In this document: one piece after another, positions 1 through 8,156 of the stretch
Numbering within the stretch: the stretch's first letter is position 1
How the letters are laid out: every line of letters begins with the position of its first letter
NCBI GenBank assembly: GCA_039555135.1
Contig: CP114179.1
Location: 2,604,001 to 2,668,000 of the forward strand
Length of the DNA: 64,000 nucleotides
Direction: 5' to 3'
DNA from: Phycisphaeraceae bacterium D3-23
Lineage (GTDB): Bacteria > Planctomycetota > Phycisphaerae > Phycisphaerales > Phycisphaeraceae
The notes under the pieces: model-generated
Seen by the model: the letters and a program-made list of their open reading frames with translations, nothing else
Told to the model about the DNA's origin: nothing
Databases searched by the model: none
Program-made: the position numbers and the translations under genes

Positions 1-1
1 G

Positions 2-433
2 TGGGACCACCACGCCTACCAGGGCGGATCGACCGGCACGTTCGCCAACATGCTCAGCCACGTCTCGCAGTCCGTCCGCGCTTTCCACGACGACCTTGGG
101 CCGCTCATGGACAAGACCGTCGTGCTGGTCATGTCCGAGTTTGGCCGAACCGTCCGCGAGAACGGCAACAACGGCACGGACCACGGCCACGGCGGGTTCA
201 TGATGGCCGTCGGCGGACCCGTCAAGGGGAACCGGCTCTACGGCAGCTACAACGGGCTCAACCGCCGCGACCTCTACCAGGGCCGAGACCTCCCCGTCAG
301 CGTCGACTTTAGAAGCGTCTTCGCCGAGTCGCTCTTCGCGCTCTACGGCTTCAACAGCGACCAGCACCAGTTCTTCCCCGACTACGAGGCCAACGAACAC
401 CGCGTCGGCTTCCTCAACCCCGTCGCGGGCTGA
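2..433 (+). CDS. DUF1501 domain protein, C-terminal part
   Basis: The open frame enters from the left edge and stops at a TGA. The visible 143 residues match the end of DUF1501 proteins, a planctomycete-abundant family with a sulfatase-like fold: a WDHH stretch, then VLVMSEFGRT, then TDHGHGG, and a closing FPDYEANEHRVGFL region. Family members are usually 400-500 residues, often with a Tat signal, and often sit beside DUF1800 or cytochrome-domain partners. Only the last third is here, so export and neighbours cannot be judged. The enzymatic role of the family is not established; the histidines and aspartates retained here are those expected of a metal-binding alkaline-phosphatase-like core. 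Confidence 0.85.
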   Translation, partial: WDHHAYQGGSTGTFANMLSHVSQSVRAFHDDLGPLMDKTVVLVMSEFGRTVRENGNNGTDHGHGGFMMAVGGPVKGNRLYGSYNGLNRRDLYQGRDLPVSVDFRSVFAESLFALYGFNSDQHQFFPDYEANEHRVGFLNPVAG

Positions 434-460
434 CGCATCGCCACAACAACCCGCCCCCCC

Positions 461-489
461 GAAGCCCACGTTCATTGAACGTGGGCTTC
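461..489. repeat. REP-like palindrome, family B copy 1
   Basis: 29-bp palindrome with arms GAAGCCCACG / CGTGGGCTTC around TTCATTGAA. Seven copies exist in the window (461, 8099, 13424, 15222, 15616, 15872, 24559). This copy lies just after the DUF1501 stop and is in the reverse orientation to the others, judging from the flanking CGGGG. It could also act as a transcription terminator, although no T-run follows. Confidence 0.85.
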
Positions 490-560
490 TTCATTCACAC
501 CAACCTGCTAGAATGCCGCGTTCCCCGTATTCCACCGGAATCCCCCCGGAGCTCCCCGCT

Positions 561-959
561 ATGCACATGAAGGCGTCCGACACGCCGCTGGGCCCCCGCA
601 CCGTGCCCGTCACGATCGAGATGGAAGACCCCGAGTCCCTCGGCCAGGCCGAGAAGGAAGTCCAGCTCAACGGCGCGGTCGGCGAGTCCATCCTCGAGCT
701 CGCCCTGGCCAACGACATCGCCATCGAGCACGCCTGCGGCGGGGTGACGGCCTGCTCGACATGCCACGTCCATGTTGAAGATGGGGAAGATGCGTTCGAC
801 GAGCCCGAGGACGAGGAGCTCGACCGCGTCGAGGAGGCCCCGGGCAACGACATGACCAGCCGGCTGTCGTGCCAGTGCCGGATCATCAAGGAGGGCGTCC
901 CGATCACGATCCGCGTGCCCGCCTGGAACAGAAACGCCGTAAAAGAAGTGCCCCACTAG
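561..959 (+). CDS. fdx: 2Fe-2S ferredoxin, ISC/adrenodoxin type
   Basis: A 132-residue plant/vertebrate-type ferredoxin. The four cluster ligands are visible in HACGGVTACSTCHVHV and LSCQC: a C-x5-C-x2-C triplet followed 36 residues later by the fourth Cys, the spacing of Isc-type ferredoxins (Fdx). It should be a cytosolic one-electron carrier for iron-sulfur cluster assembly or a reductase. The acidic middle (EDGEDAFDEPEDEELDRVEEAPGND) is the usual partner-docking face. An in-frame ATG at 513 exists, but 561 has a GGAG about 9 nt upstream and removes a proline-rich leader unlike the family. There is no isc operon next to it. Recognition of the family is secure; the partner is unknown. Confidence 0.92.
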   Translation: MHMKASDTPLGPRTVPVTIEMEDPESLGQAEKEVQLNGAVGESILELALANDIAIEHACGGVTACSTCHVHVEDGEDAFDEPEDEELDRVEEAPGNDMTSRLSCQCRIIKEGVPITIRVPAWNRNAVKEVPH

Positions 960-966
960 GTTTTTT

Positions 967-992
967 GGGGTAGGGTAGTAGGGTCTTGGGGG
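967..992 (+). other. G-quadruplex-forming tract
   Basis: Four runs of three or more G separated by loops of 2-5 nt (GGGGTAGGGTAGTAGGG, then TCTT, then GGGGG). It lies 8 nt after the ferredoxin stop on the coding strand, so it would be in the 3' end of that mRNA. Confidence 0.6.
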
Positions 993-1168
993 TGCGGGGG
1001 GAGTGCGCCGTCTGTGCCTGTAGCAACGGTACGGCACGACGCCGAGGGTTGAGTCCGCAACGACCCAGATGGCCGTAGGCGGATACCAGAGAAGTCGGGG
1101 GATTTTGTGCGTGCCGCCGCGAGGGAGCGGGGCATGGGGTTCGGTTCGCGTTTCGTTGGAGAAGAGCG

Positions 1169-1771
1169 TTGCCACATCCATCGGAGATGCACAACCACAA
1201 GGTCGCGGCCGCGATGCCGAAGATCGTGTTCTGGCTCATGGTCATCGCGCTCGTCGGGTTCGTCGGCTACATCGTCATGAAGCCCACGATCGAGCGCATC
1301 CAGGGCGCCAAGGCCGCGCAGGAACTCGCCAACCTCCGCGCGATCCACGCCGCCTGCCTCGCCTACGCCATCGACCACGACCGTGCGCTCCCCGACCACG
1401 CCGCGCAGCTCATGGGCCCGGGCGTGGACTACCTCGACCCCGCCAACGACCAGCACATCTTCCGCTCCCCCTTCGACACCGACGCCAACAACGCCATCGC
1501 GCTCGCGCAAAACGAGCCCACGCCGGCCGACTGGTACACCTACGGCAGCTACCGCTTTTACCCCACCGCCGGCGTCGACGACAAAACCATCACCGCCCCC
1601 CACGACTTCATCCTCGCCCACGGCCCAACCCACGGCAGCCCCCCCAAGATCACCGCCATCTTCCTCGACGGCCACATTGAAGTCCTCAGCCAAGATGAAC
1701 TCGAAGCGTTCATCGCCGAGCAGCCGGAACTGATCGCGGTAGTTGAGGTAGACGACGAGCCGGATTGGTAG
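1169..1771 (+). CDS. Single-pass membrane protein resembling a pseudopilin
   Basis: 200 residues. One hydrophobic helix (about residues 20-37, VFWLMVIALVGFVGYIVM) is followed directly by an amphipathic stretch AAQELANLRAIHAACLAYAIDHDRALP. That is the helix-then-globular layout of type II secretion pseudopilins. The late FLDGHIEVLS resembles the DG tail of planctomycete prepilin-like proteins. The prepilin peptidase signature (G-F-T-L-I-E) is absent, so it is not obviously processed like a pilin. The start is uncertain: TTG 1169 has GGAGA at good spacing, while ATG 1187 has its GGAG directly abutting. Function is not recognised beyond the fold resemblance. Confidence 0.65.
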   Translation: MPHPSEMHNHKVAAAMPKIVFWLMVIALVGFVGYIVMKPTIERIQGAKAAQELANLRAIHAACLAYAIDHDRALPDHAAQLMGPGVDYLDPANDQHIFRSPFDTDANNAIALAQNEPTPADWYTYGSYRFYPTAGVDDKTITAPHDFILAHGPTHGSPPKITAIFLDGHIEVLSQDELEAFIAEQPELIAVVEVDDEPDW

Positions 1772-1788
1772 GCGGGAGGACTTCCAAC

Positions 1789-1870
1789 GTTTAGCCGCCC
1801 GCCCAACGGGCGGCGCGTGTCTTCCCCCCCAGTTGCGAAAACGCGGGCCCCGTTGGGGCACCGGCTAAAC
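1789..1870. repeat. Long inverted repeat, family C copy 1
   Basis: Begins GTTTAGCCGCCCGCCC and ends GGGGCACCGGCTAAAC, so the outer arms GTTTAGCCG / CGGCTAAAC pair. Inside, CCGCCCAACGGGCGG is a second hairpin. The full form recurs at 36435; single arms occur at 29729, 31510 and 60226. It lies between convergent genes. Confidence 0.75.
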
Positions 1871-1884
1871 GTGTTGACGCATGC

Positions 1885-4800
1885 CTAACTCAACAACCGC
1901 TCCAAATCATCCCGCGTCAGGTTCGCGATGATGTTTTCTTCGCCGCCGACGATGGCCTCGGCCAGGTCGCGCTTGCGGCCCTGGAGCTCGAGGATCCGCT
2001 GCTCGACCGTGTCCTCACAGATCATGCGGTACGCGAACACCGGCTTGGTCTGGCCGATGCGGTGGGTGCGGTCGATGGCCTGGGCCTCGACGGCCGGGTT
2101 CCACCACGGGTCCATGATGAAGACGTACTCGGCCGCGGTCAGGTTGAGCCCGACGCCGCCGGCCTTGAGCGAGATCAAGAACACCGGCAGGTCCGGGTCG
2201 GTCTGGAAACGCTTGACGACGTCCGCGCGGTTGCGGGTCTGGCCGTCGAGGTAGGCGTACTTGATCCCGCGCTCGTCGAGGCGTTTGCGGATCAGCCCAA
2301 GCATCGAGGTGAACTGGCTGAAGACGAGCGCCTTGGAGCCCTCGTCGATGATCTCGTCGAGTCGCTGTTCGAGCTCGTCAAGCTTCGCGCTCGGGGCGTT
2401 GAGCGTGTCGAACTGCATCGCGGCGGCGGTCTTGTCGATCAGCGCCGGGTGGCACGCGGCCTGGCGCAGGCGCAGGAGCGCTTCGAGCACCATGAACGCC
2501 GCCCGGCCAAGCCCCTTGCCCGAGCCCCCGGCCGCGCCGTTGCGCGCCGACTTGCCGCGGTTGTCGGGCGCATCGAGCTGACGCAGCAGGTTGCCACGGA
2601 AGTAGGTACGAAGCTCGTCGTAGACCTTGCGCTGGGCGGGCTCCATCTCGCAGATGATCGTCTGCTCGGTCTTCGCGGGCAGGTCGGTGAGCACCTGCTG
2701 CTTGGTCCGTCGGAGGATGAACGGGCGGATCGCCCCGGCGACCTGGATCAGCGCGTCGCGGCTGGGCTGGCCGTCGTCCTCCTTCTTGTCGCTGCTTGCT
2801 TCGGCGCGCTGGGCGGCGGCGTTGGCGGCCTGCTCGGCCTGGAGCCCCTCGGGCGGCAGCGCGCCGGGCATCGCCGTCAACGCGCCGCTCTTCGCGGCCG
2901 GGCCCGCCTGGCCGCGTCGGCCCGCGCTGCCGGTCGCGCCGCGGATCAGCTCGGCGAACTTCGCGCTCGAGCCGAGCATCCCCGGGTTCAGGTACTCGAA
3001 GATCGACCAGAGGTCGCCCAGGTGGTTCTCGATCGGCGTACCGGTGAGCGCGAGCTTGTGCCGGGCGTTGAGCAGCCGCGCGGCCTTGGCGGACTGGCTC
3101 TGCGGGTTCTTGATCGCCTGGGCCTCGTCGAGCACGGCGTAGTCAAACTCGATCGTGCTCAGGAAGTCGATGTCGCGTCGCATCAGCCCGAAGCTCGTCA
3201 CGATCAGGTCGTAGTCGCCGAAGCTTTCGCGGTGCTGCTCGCGGTCCGGGCCGGTGTACGCCAGGACCTTGAGCTCGGGCGTGAACTTGCTGGCCTCGTC
3301 GATCCAGTTAAAGATCACGCTGCGCGGGACGATGATGATGTTCGGGGAGGGAGCAGGGGCCGGGGGGCCAAGGGGCCGAGTGTCGGAGTCCGTAGGGCTT
3401 TGGGCTTCATCACTTGGCCCCTCGGCCCCCTGGCCCCTTGACCACTCGTCGGTGTACTCGGGCAGCCCGAGCTTGCGGCCCTGCAGCATCGCGAGGACCT
3501 GGATCGTCTTACCCAGGCCCATATCGTCGGCGAGGATGCCGCCCATCCCGAAGCGGCGCAAGAACCCGAGCCAGCCCAGCCCGCGTTTCTGGTACGAGCG
3601 CAGCTTGCCATCGAAGTGGTTTGACGGGTCGATGGGCTTGACGCCGTCGAACGCGCGGATCTGTTCGCGGACGCGCTGGAAGGTCTCGTCGATGCTGACC
3701 AGCTCGCGCTCGCCCAGCAGCGCGTCGAGCATCGCGGCCTGGGAGGAGCGGAAGCGGAGGTGGTCGCCGTTGAGCTGGCCCATCGCGGTGAGGAGGCCGT
3801 GCTCTTCGAGCCACTGCTGGGGGAGCAGGCCCTGGCTTCCGTCGCCGAGCGTGACCATGTGTCGGCCCGCGCGTGCGGCGGCGAGGATGTCGGGCAGGGC
3901 GACTTCCTGCTCGCTGCCGTCTTCGCCGGTGAATTTGACGTTGCCGCGCAGCTCGAACCAGTCGATGCCGGACGTGATCGACAGCGAGGGCGGCCCGGCG
4001 GTGCGGACGGCCTGCTGGTCGGCGGCGATCATCCAGCCGGCGTTGAGCAGGTCCGCGACGGCGGGGGGCATCAGCCGAACGGGCAGCAGCATCGTGTCGC
4101 CCGACGGGGTCTCGATATGGCGCATGCCCAGCGAGGCGCAGCGCTGGATGGCTTGTCGCTCGGCCCGTCGGTTGCGACGGATCAAGCGCGTGCCATCTTC
4201 GGGCAGCGCATCGGGGTCGGCCTCTTCAACAGTCACCGAGTCGGCGACTGGATCAGCCGTCGCCATCGCGGTTTCGGAAGGGTCGGACGCGCCGGCTTCG
4301 GTGACAGCGCTCTTGCTTTCGTCGCCAGGGTCGCTGCCTTCGGAGACAGGCGCATCACCCGCGGCGCCCGCGGCCCCGGCCTGATCGGCGTTTACGGTGT
4401 CGGTGAGGACGGGCACGAACCGGCCCGGCTGCACGGGGCTGACGCGCTGCTCGCCGTAGGCAAACCACAGCCGGGCGACGAGGTGGTTCTTTGCGGTCGT
4501 CGGTGCCAGCTCGAGCGCGGGCGTCGAGTTCGGGCTGTGCAGGTCCAGGTGCGGCACGGGGTCCACGGTCTGCTCGGCCCGGCCAAGCCCCTCGGGCAGG
4601 TCGATCTCCGGCAGGTGCGGCAGCAGGTACAGCCGATCGAGGAACCGCTCGACATCCGCCTCGGGCACGCGCATCACGGGGCGTTCGACTTCGTCGTCGG
4701 TGAAGCGTTCGTCGCGGAACTGCGTGACCCAGCGCCAGGCCTCACGGTCGTCGAAGGCGGAGACCTTGCCGCTGTGGATCAGCAGCCCGTCGGGTCCGCC

Positions 4801-5892
4801 GAGCACGAGCCGGGGCTCCTCGATACCGATGCGTCGGCCGGCGCGGCGGGCTTGGATATCGATCAGCAGGTCGCGCGGCGTGGGGTCGTTATCTTCCTCG
4901 TCGTCGTCGTCGATACGCGCCGCCGACAGGTCCGCTGCGGCCTCGTCGTCGGCATCGTCCGCGGCGATGGGGGTGTCGGCGGGGAGTTCGCCGTCGCTAT
5001 TCTTTTCGTCGTACACGCCGTGCAGGTGCAGGGTCCACGCGGCCTCGCCCGCTTCGCCGTCGTCCCACGTGAGGCCGACGAGTTCGCCGCCGCTGTTGCC
5101 CAGCGGGTCGCCGTCATCGAGGACGCAGCGGCCGGTCGCGATCATCTGTTTGAGCAGCCGGCGTTGCGCGTGGGGGCGCGACGCGGTACATCGCGTGCGA
5201 CCGCGGCAGCAGGTACGCATCGGCCGACTCTTGTTCGGTGACCCACGTCGCGCCGAGCATCAGCGCGCAGATCTCGCGGTCGACCGGGTCGGTCAGGGCC
5301 TTGACGGTCTCGGTCGAGATCTTGAACGGCTTGGGCTTGCCCCAGCCCGACGCGGTCGCGACGCGTTGGCGCAGCTCGATCACCAGCCCGTTGTGGCGTG
5401 CGCTGGCGCGCGGCAGGAGGACGTAGCACACCTGGCGCTGCACGGGGAAGACGCCCATCGCCTCTTCCTGCGCATCCGCAGCCGAGGGGCGCAAGAGAGA
5501 CAGCCGGCCCATCCACATCGGCTCGGCCGAGCGCGTCGGGCGGCGCGCGCCTTCGCGTTTGCGCGCGCCTTGGGCGGCTGGGGCTTGAGCTTCACGACCT
5601 CCGAGACCGACGCCCCCGGGCCTGCGGGCTCGTGCACGAGGTGCAACAGCGTCGCCCACAGGTGCTCGCAGAACTCGCCCTTCGCGGCCTGCGCCGAGTC
5701 GCACTCGATGATGGCTTGTCGGCCGTCACTCTTGAGCGAGACGGTGACGAGCTCGTCGCCCTGCACCTGGGCGCGCAGCAGTTCGCCGTCCTCGGGCTCG
5801 AGGCGTTGGACCTTGCGCTCGAGCTGGAGGGCCCGGCCCCGCATGCGTGCTTTGCTATGAAAGTATGGCGACCATGCCGTCAGCTGCGTCAT
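1885..5892 (-). CDS. SNF2-family DEAD/DEAH-like helicase with N-terminal SWIM-like finger; reading frame interrupted twice
   Basis: The helicase core is intact in one frame (5220 down to 1885): DDMGLGKT (Walker A, near 3505-3531), DEAQ, LTGTPIENHLGDLW, FILRRTK, VFSQFTSML, GGVGLNLT and HRIGQTKPV motifs place it with bacterial SNF2/Rad54-like ATPases. The N-terminus starts at ATG 5892 (GGGGAG 5 nt upstream) with a SWIM-like FCEHLWATLLHL, then the frame shifts in an Ala/Arg-rich stretch near 5540-5560. It continues in another frame until a C5 run at 5172-5176 on this strand restores the first. The two shifts compensate, so about 130 residues are out of frame, and unshifted translation stops at 5380. 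Two low-complexity insertions lie inside the core; one is a dispersed repeat (3343-3441). This is either two sequencing errors or a decaying gene. Confidence 0.88.
3343..3441. repeat. G/C-tract inverted repeat, family D copy 1, inside the SNF2 gene
   Basis: Purine-rich GGGGCC/CCAAGGGGCCGAG arm pairs with CTTGGCCCCTCGGCCCCC. A second member at 25472 lies between xth and ruvA and shares the 19-mer CACTTGGCCCCTCGGCCCC. Here it is in frame and encodes a Gly/Pro/Asp-rich linker between helicase motifs I and Ia. Confidence 0.75.
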
Positions 5893-6017
5893 CGAACTCC
5901 CCAATGGGCGGTACAAAAATCCCGAATCGGTAACAGTAGCCGCATCAACGTTCCTTGGCAATCCCCGGGCCGAGGATCGGCTAAAGTTGTCGGGCGAACC
6001 GCGTCTGAGGCCCGCCC

Positions 6018-6959
6018 GTGACCAGTGAAACCCTGAACAACATGACCCCGGCGACCTGGGTCCTGCTCGCGCTGACCGCCGGGATGCTCGGCCTGCTCTG
6101 GGCCGGGGGGGCGATGACGCCCAAGGCCCTGCAGCGCGGGCCCAAGCGCGACGTCGGGATGGGCGTCGGCGACGTCCTCGCGGCGTTCGGGCTCTACGCG
6201 CTGGGCATGGTCCTCGCCGGGCTGGTCGGCGGGGTGTGGATGCAGGCGGTCGGGGCCCAGACGTTCGAGGAGATGTCCCTGCTCGACATCGCGCGATTCT
6301 CATTGGTCAGCTCGATCGTCATGTTCGGCCCGGGGATCGCCTACCTCGTCTGGCGTTTGCAACGCGGCGGCAACCTCCGCCTGGGCGGGGTCGTGCCGCG
6401 CCATCCGATCCGAGACATAGGCGTCGCGGCGATTGCGCTGCCCGTCGCCTTCCTCGGCGCGATCGCGCTCGGGCTCATCACCCTCATCGTCTTCGAGCTC
6501 TTCGGCTACACCACGCCGGACCACGGCCACGTCGTCCTCGAGATGCTCGCCAACAACGACTCGCCCACCGTCCTGCTGTTCATGTCGATCTCTGCGGTCG
6601 TCCTCGCGCCGCTCACCGAAGAGTTCTTCTTCCGCGGGTTCGTGCAGACGGCCGTGCAATCGACACTCGGACACCAACGCCGGTGGACGAGCATCTTCAT
6701 CACCGCGAGCTTCTTCGGCGTGATCCACCTGGGCTCGGTCCCGCCGCCGATGGTTGCGCCGCTGATCCTGCTGGGCGTCATCTTCGGGTGGGTTTATGAG
6801 CGCACGGGCTCGATCTGGTGCGCCGTGCTGGTCCACGCGGGGTACAACGGGATCAACGTGCTGCTGAACCAGGCGCAGCACGCGGGGGGCGAAACGGAAA
6901 ACGCGCAAGTCATCGGGTGCCACATCGCGCAGCTATGTGCCGGGCTACCCGTCGCGTAG
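6018..6959 (+). CDS. CPBP-family intramembrane glutamic endopeptidase
   Basis: 313 residues from a GTG start, with about eight hydrophobic segments. The ABI/CPBP catalytic signature is visible: LTEEFFFRGF (E201, E202, R206), then FFGVIHL (H237) and LVHAGYNGIN (H273). The family (Rce1-like) cleaves membrane-associated substrates; the substrate here is unknown. The last 14 residues (300-313) and the stop codon are encoded by a dispersed palindromic repeat (6915-6992), so the native C-terminus was probably different. It diverges from the SNF2 gene across about 125 nt and faces the HDOD gene across a shared terminator. Confidence 0.9.
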   Translation: MTSETLNNMTPATWVLLALTAGMLGLLWAGGAMTPKALQRGPKRDVGMGVGDVLAAFGLYALGMVLAGLVGGVWMQAVGAQTFEEMSLLDIARFSLVSSIVMFGPGIAYLVWRLQRGGNLRLGGVVPRHPIRDIGVAAIALPVAFLGAIALGLITLIVFELFGYTTPDHGHVVLEMLANNDSPTVLLFMSISAVVLAPLTEEFFFRGFVQTAVQSTLGHQRRWTSIFITASFFGVIHLGSVPPPMVAPLILLGVIFGWVYERTGSIWCAVLVHAGYNGINVLLNQAQHAGGETENAQVIGCHIAQLCAGLPVA

Positions 6960-6992
6960 TCTGACGGCACACAGCTGCGCTGTGTGGCACCC
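6915..6992. repeat. GGGTGCCACA inverted repeat, family A copy 1
   Basis: Outer arms GGGTGCCACA / TGTGTGGCACCC with inner GCAGCT / AGCTGC pairing. It is a shorter, diverged member of the family also at 13023, 26257, 29618, 30388 and 33562. It overlaps the 3' end of the CPBP protease gene. Confidence 0.75.
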
Positions 6993-7005
6993 GCTGGCGC
7001 AATGA

Positions 7006-7042
7006 AAAACCCACGGGTAAAATCCGTGGGTTTCGCTTTTTT
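7006..7042. terminator. Bidirectional intrinsic terminator
   Basis: AAACCCACGG / CCGTGGGTTT stem with a 7-nt loop, an A-run before it, and CGCTTTTTT after it. It sits between the convergent CPBP and HDOD genes and can serve both. Confidence 0.8.
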
Positions 7043-7058
7043 GTGTTGAGATCGCGTG

Positions 7059-7976
7059 TTAGGCCGGGGCCTGGAAGATGCCTTTGGCCTCGTCGATCGC
7101 GGCGGGGAGCTGCTTGCTGACCTCCTCGATCATCGCCGGGGTGAGCTTGAGTTCTTCGAGCAGCGCGGGGTCGATCGAGTCGTGCTCGGTGCCGAGCGTG
7201 AAGCCCATGTCGAGCTGCTTGGTGACCATGTCGGCGACGTAGACCAGCCCGGTCAGCGCGCGGTGGTTGCCTGCGAGCTCGTTGGGGCGGTGGTGGAAGC
7301 CGGTGACGTATTGGAAGTTGATCGGGAACTTCCAGAGCTTGCACAGCCCCTGGCCAAACTGCTCGTGGTTCGCCCCGATACAGCGGGTCTCGGCCTCACG
7401 CAGCGTGATGCTCGGGTCGCTCTGGGCCAGCTCGAGGGCCTGAATAAACTGCGCGCGCTTGGCCTGCACCTCGACCATAATCCCGAGGTCGTGGATGAGC
7501 CCGGCCAGGAACGCCTCGTCGGGCAGCCCGAGCGAGACCTTCTGGGCGAAGAGGCGCGTCGCGGTCGCCGAGGCGATCGCGTTGGTCCACAGCTCGCGTG
7601 CATCAAAGTTCTCGGCGATCTTGCCGCCACGGAACAGCTTGGCCAGCGACGCGGCGATGGCGATGTTCTTGACCGCGTTGAGGCCGAGCAGCACGATCGC
7701 GCGGTTGATCGAGCCGATCTGCCCCGGCAATCCGTAGAACGCGGAGTTCACGACCTTCAGGATACGTGCCCCCAGCGCGGGGTCGTTGCTGATGACCTTG
7801 TTGAGGTCCTGGGCGGTGGAGTCGGGGTCCTCGACCAGCTGGATGATCTTCATCGTCACCTCGGGGAGCGTGGCGATGTGGCTGATCTCTCGGATGGCGC
7901 TGTCGACGATCTGCTCGGGTGGGAGCGTCGGGGTCTCGGCGGTGTCGGTCGTCGGGGGCGTGGTCGGTTCGGACAT
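7059..7976 (-). CDS. HDOD domain protein
   Basis: 305 residues. After a Thr/Pro-rich leader of about 25 residues comes a full HDOD domain: ISHIATLPEVTMKIIQLVEDPDS near the start, then VISNDPALGARILKVVNSAFYG and LAGLIHDLGIMV. HDOD is a degenerate HD-phosphohydrolase-like domain used in signalling and stress regulation. The HD pair is retained (LIHDLG), but HDOD proteins usually lack the rest of the metal site. No GGDEF, EAL or receiver domain is fused. The start ATG 7976 has a GGAG about 9 nt upstream; the longer open frame to 8108 would be an Arg/Pro-rich extension running toward a REP and is rejected. Confidence 0.88.
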   Translation of the reverse strand: MSEPTTPPTTDTAETPTLPPEQIVDSAIREISHIATLPEVTMKIIQLVEDPDSTAQDLNKVISNDPALGARILKVVNSAFYGLPGQIGSINRAIVLLGLNAVKNIAIAASLAKLFRGGKIAENFDARELWTNAIASATATRLFAQKVSLGLPDEAFLAGLIHDLGIMVEVQAKRAQFIQALELAQSDPSITLREAETRCIGANHEQFGQGLCKLWKFPINFQYVTGFHHRPNELAGNHRALTGLVYVADMVTKQLDMGFTLGTEHDSIDPALLEELKLTPAMIEEVSKQLPAAIDEAKGIFQAPA

Positions 7977-8098
7977 TGTGCAGCTCCAGCGCGGTGGGAA
8001 GATCGCTACTGGAGCATCGACGCGGGGCGAGGCCGACTTGAGCGCTGGCGCGGGGCGGGCGGAGTTTTCCGGTTGTGCGGGGGTCCGGTAAGCGGTGG

Positions 8099-8128
8099 GA
8101 AGGCCCACGTTCAGTGAACGTGGGCTTC
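8099..8128. repeat. REP-like palindrome, family B copy 2
   Basis: Arms GCCCACGTTC / GAACGTGGGC with a one-base irregularity (AAGG instead of AAG) and the CGGGG tail typical of the family. It lies between the HDOD and polX genes. Confidence 0.8.
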
Positions 8129-8156
8129 GGGGGATGTGCGTTGATGTCGCGGGATG

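Noticed and set aside
3760-5241. Long plus-strand open frame of 493 codons opposite the SNF2 gene, and similar long frames opposite PolX, gcvP and trxB
   Set aside because: They are antisense shadows produced by high GC at third positions of the real genes; compositions are Gly/Arg/Val-rich and no motif is recognisable.
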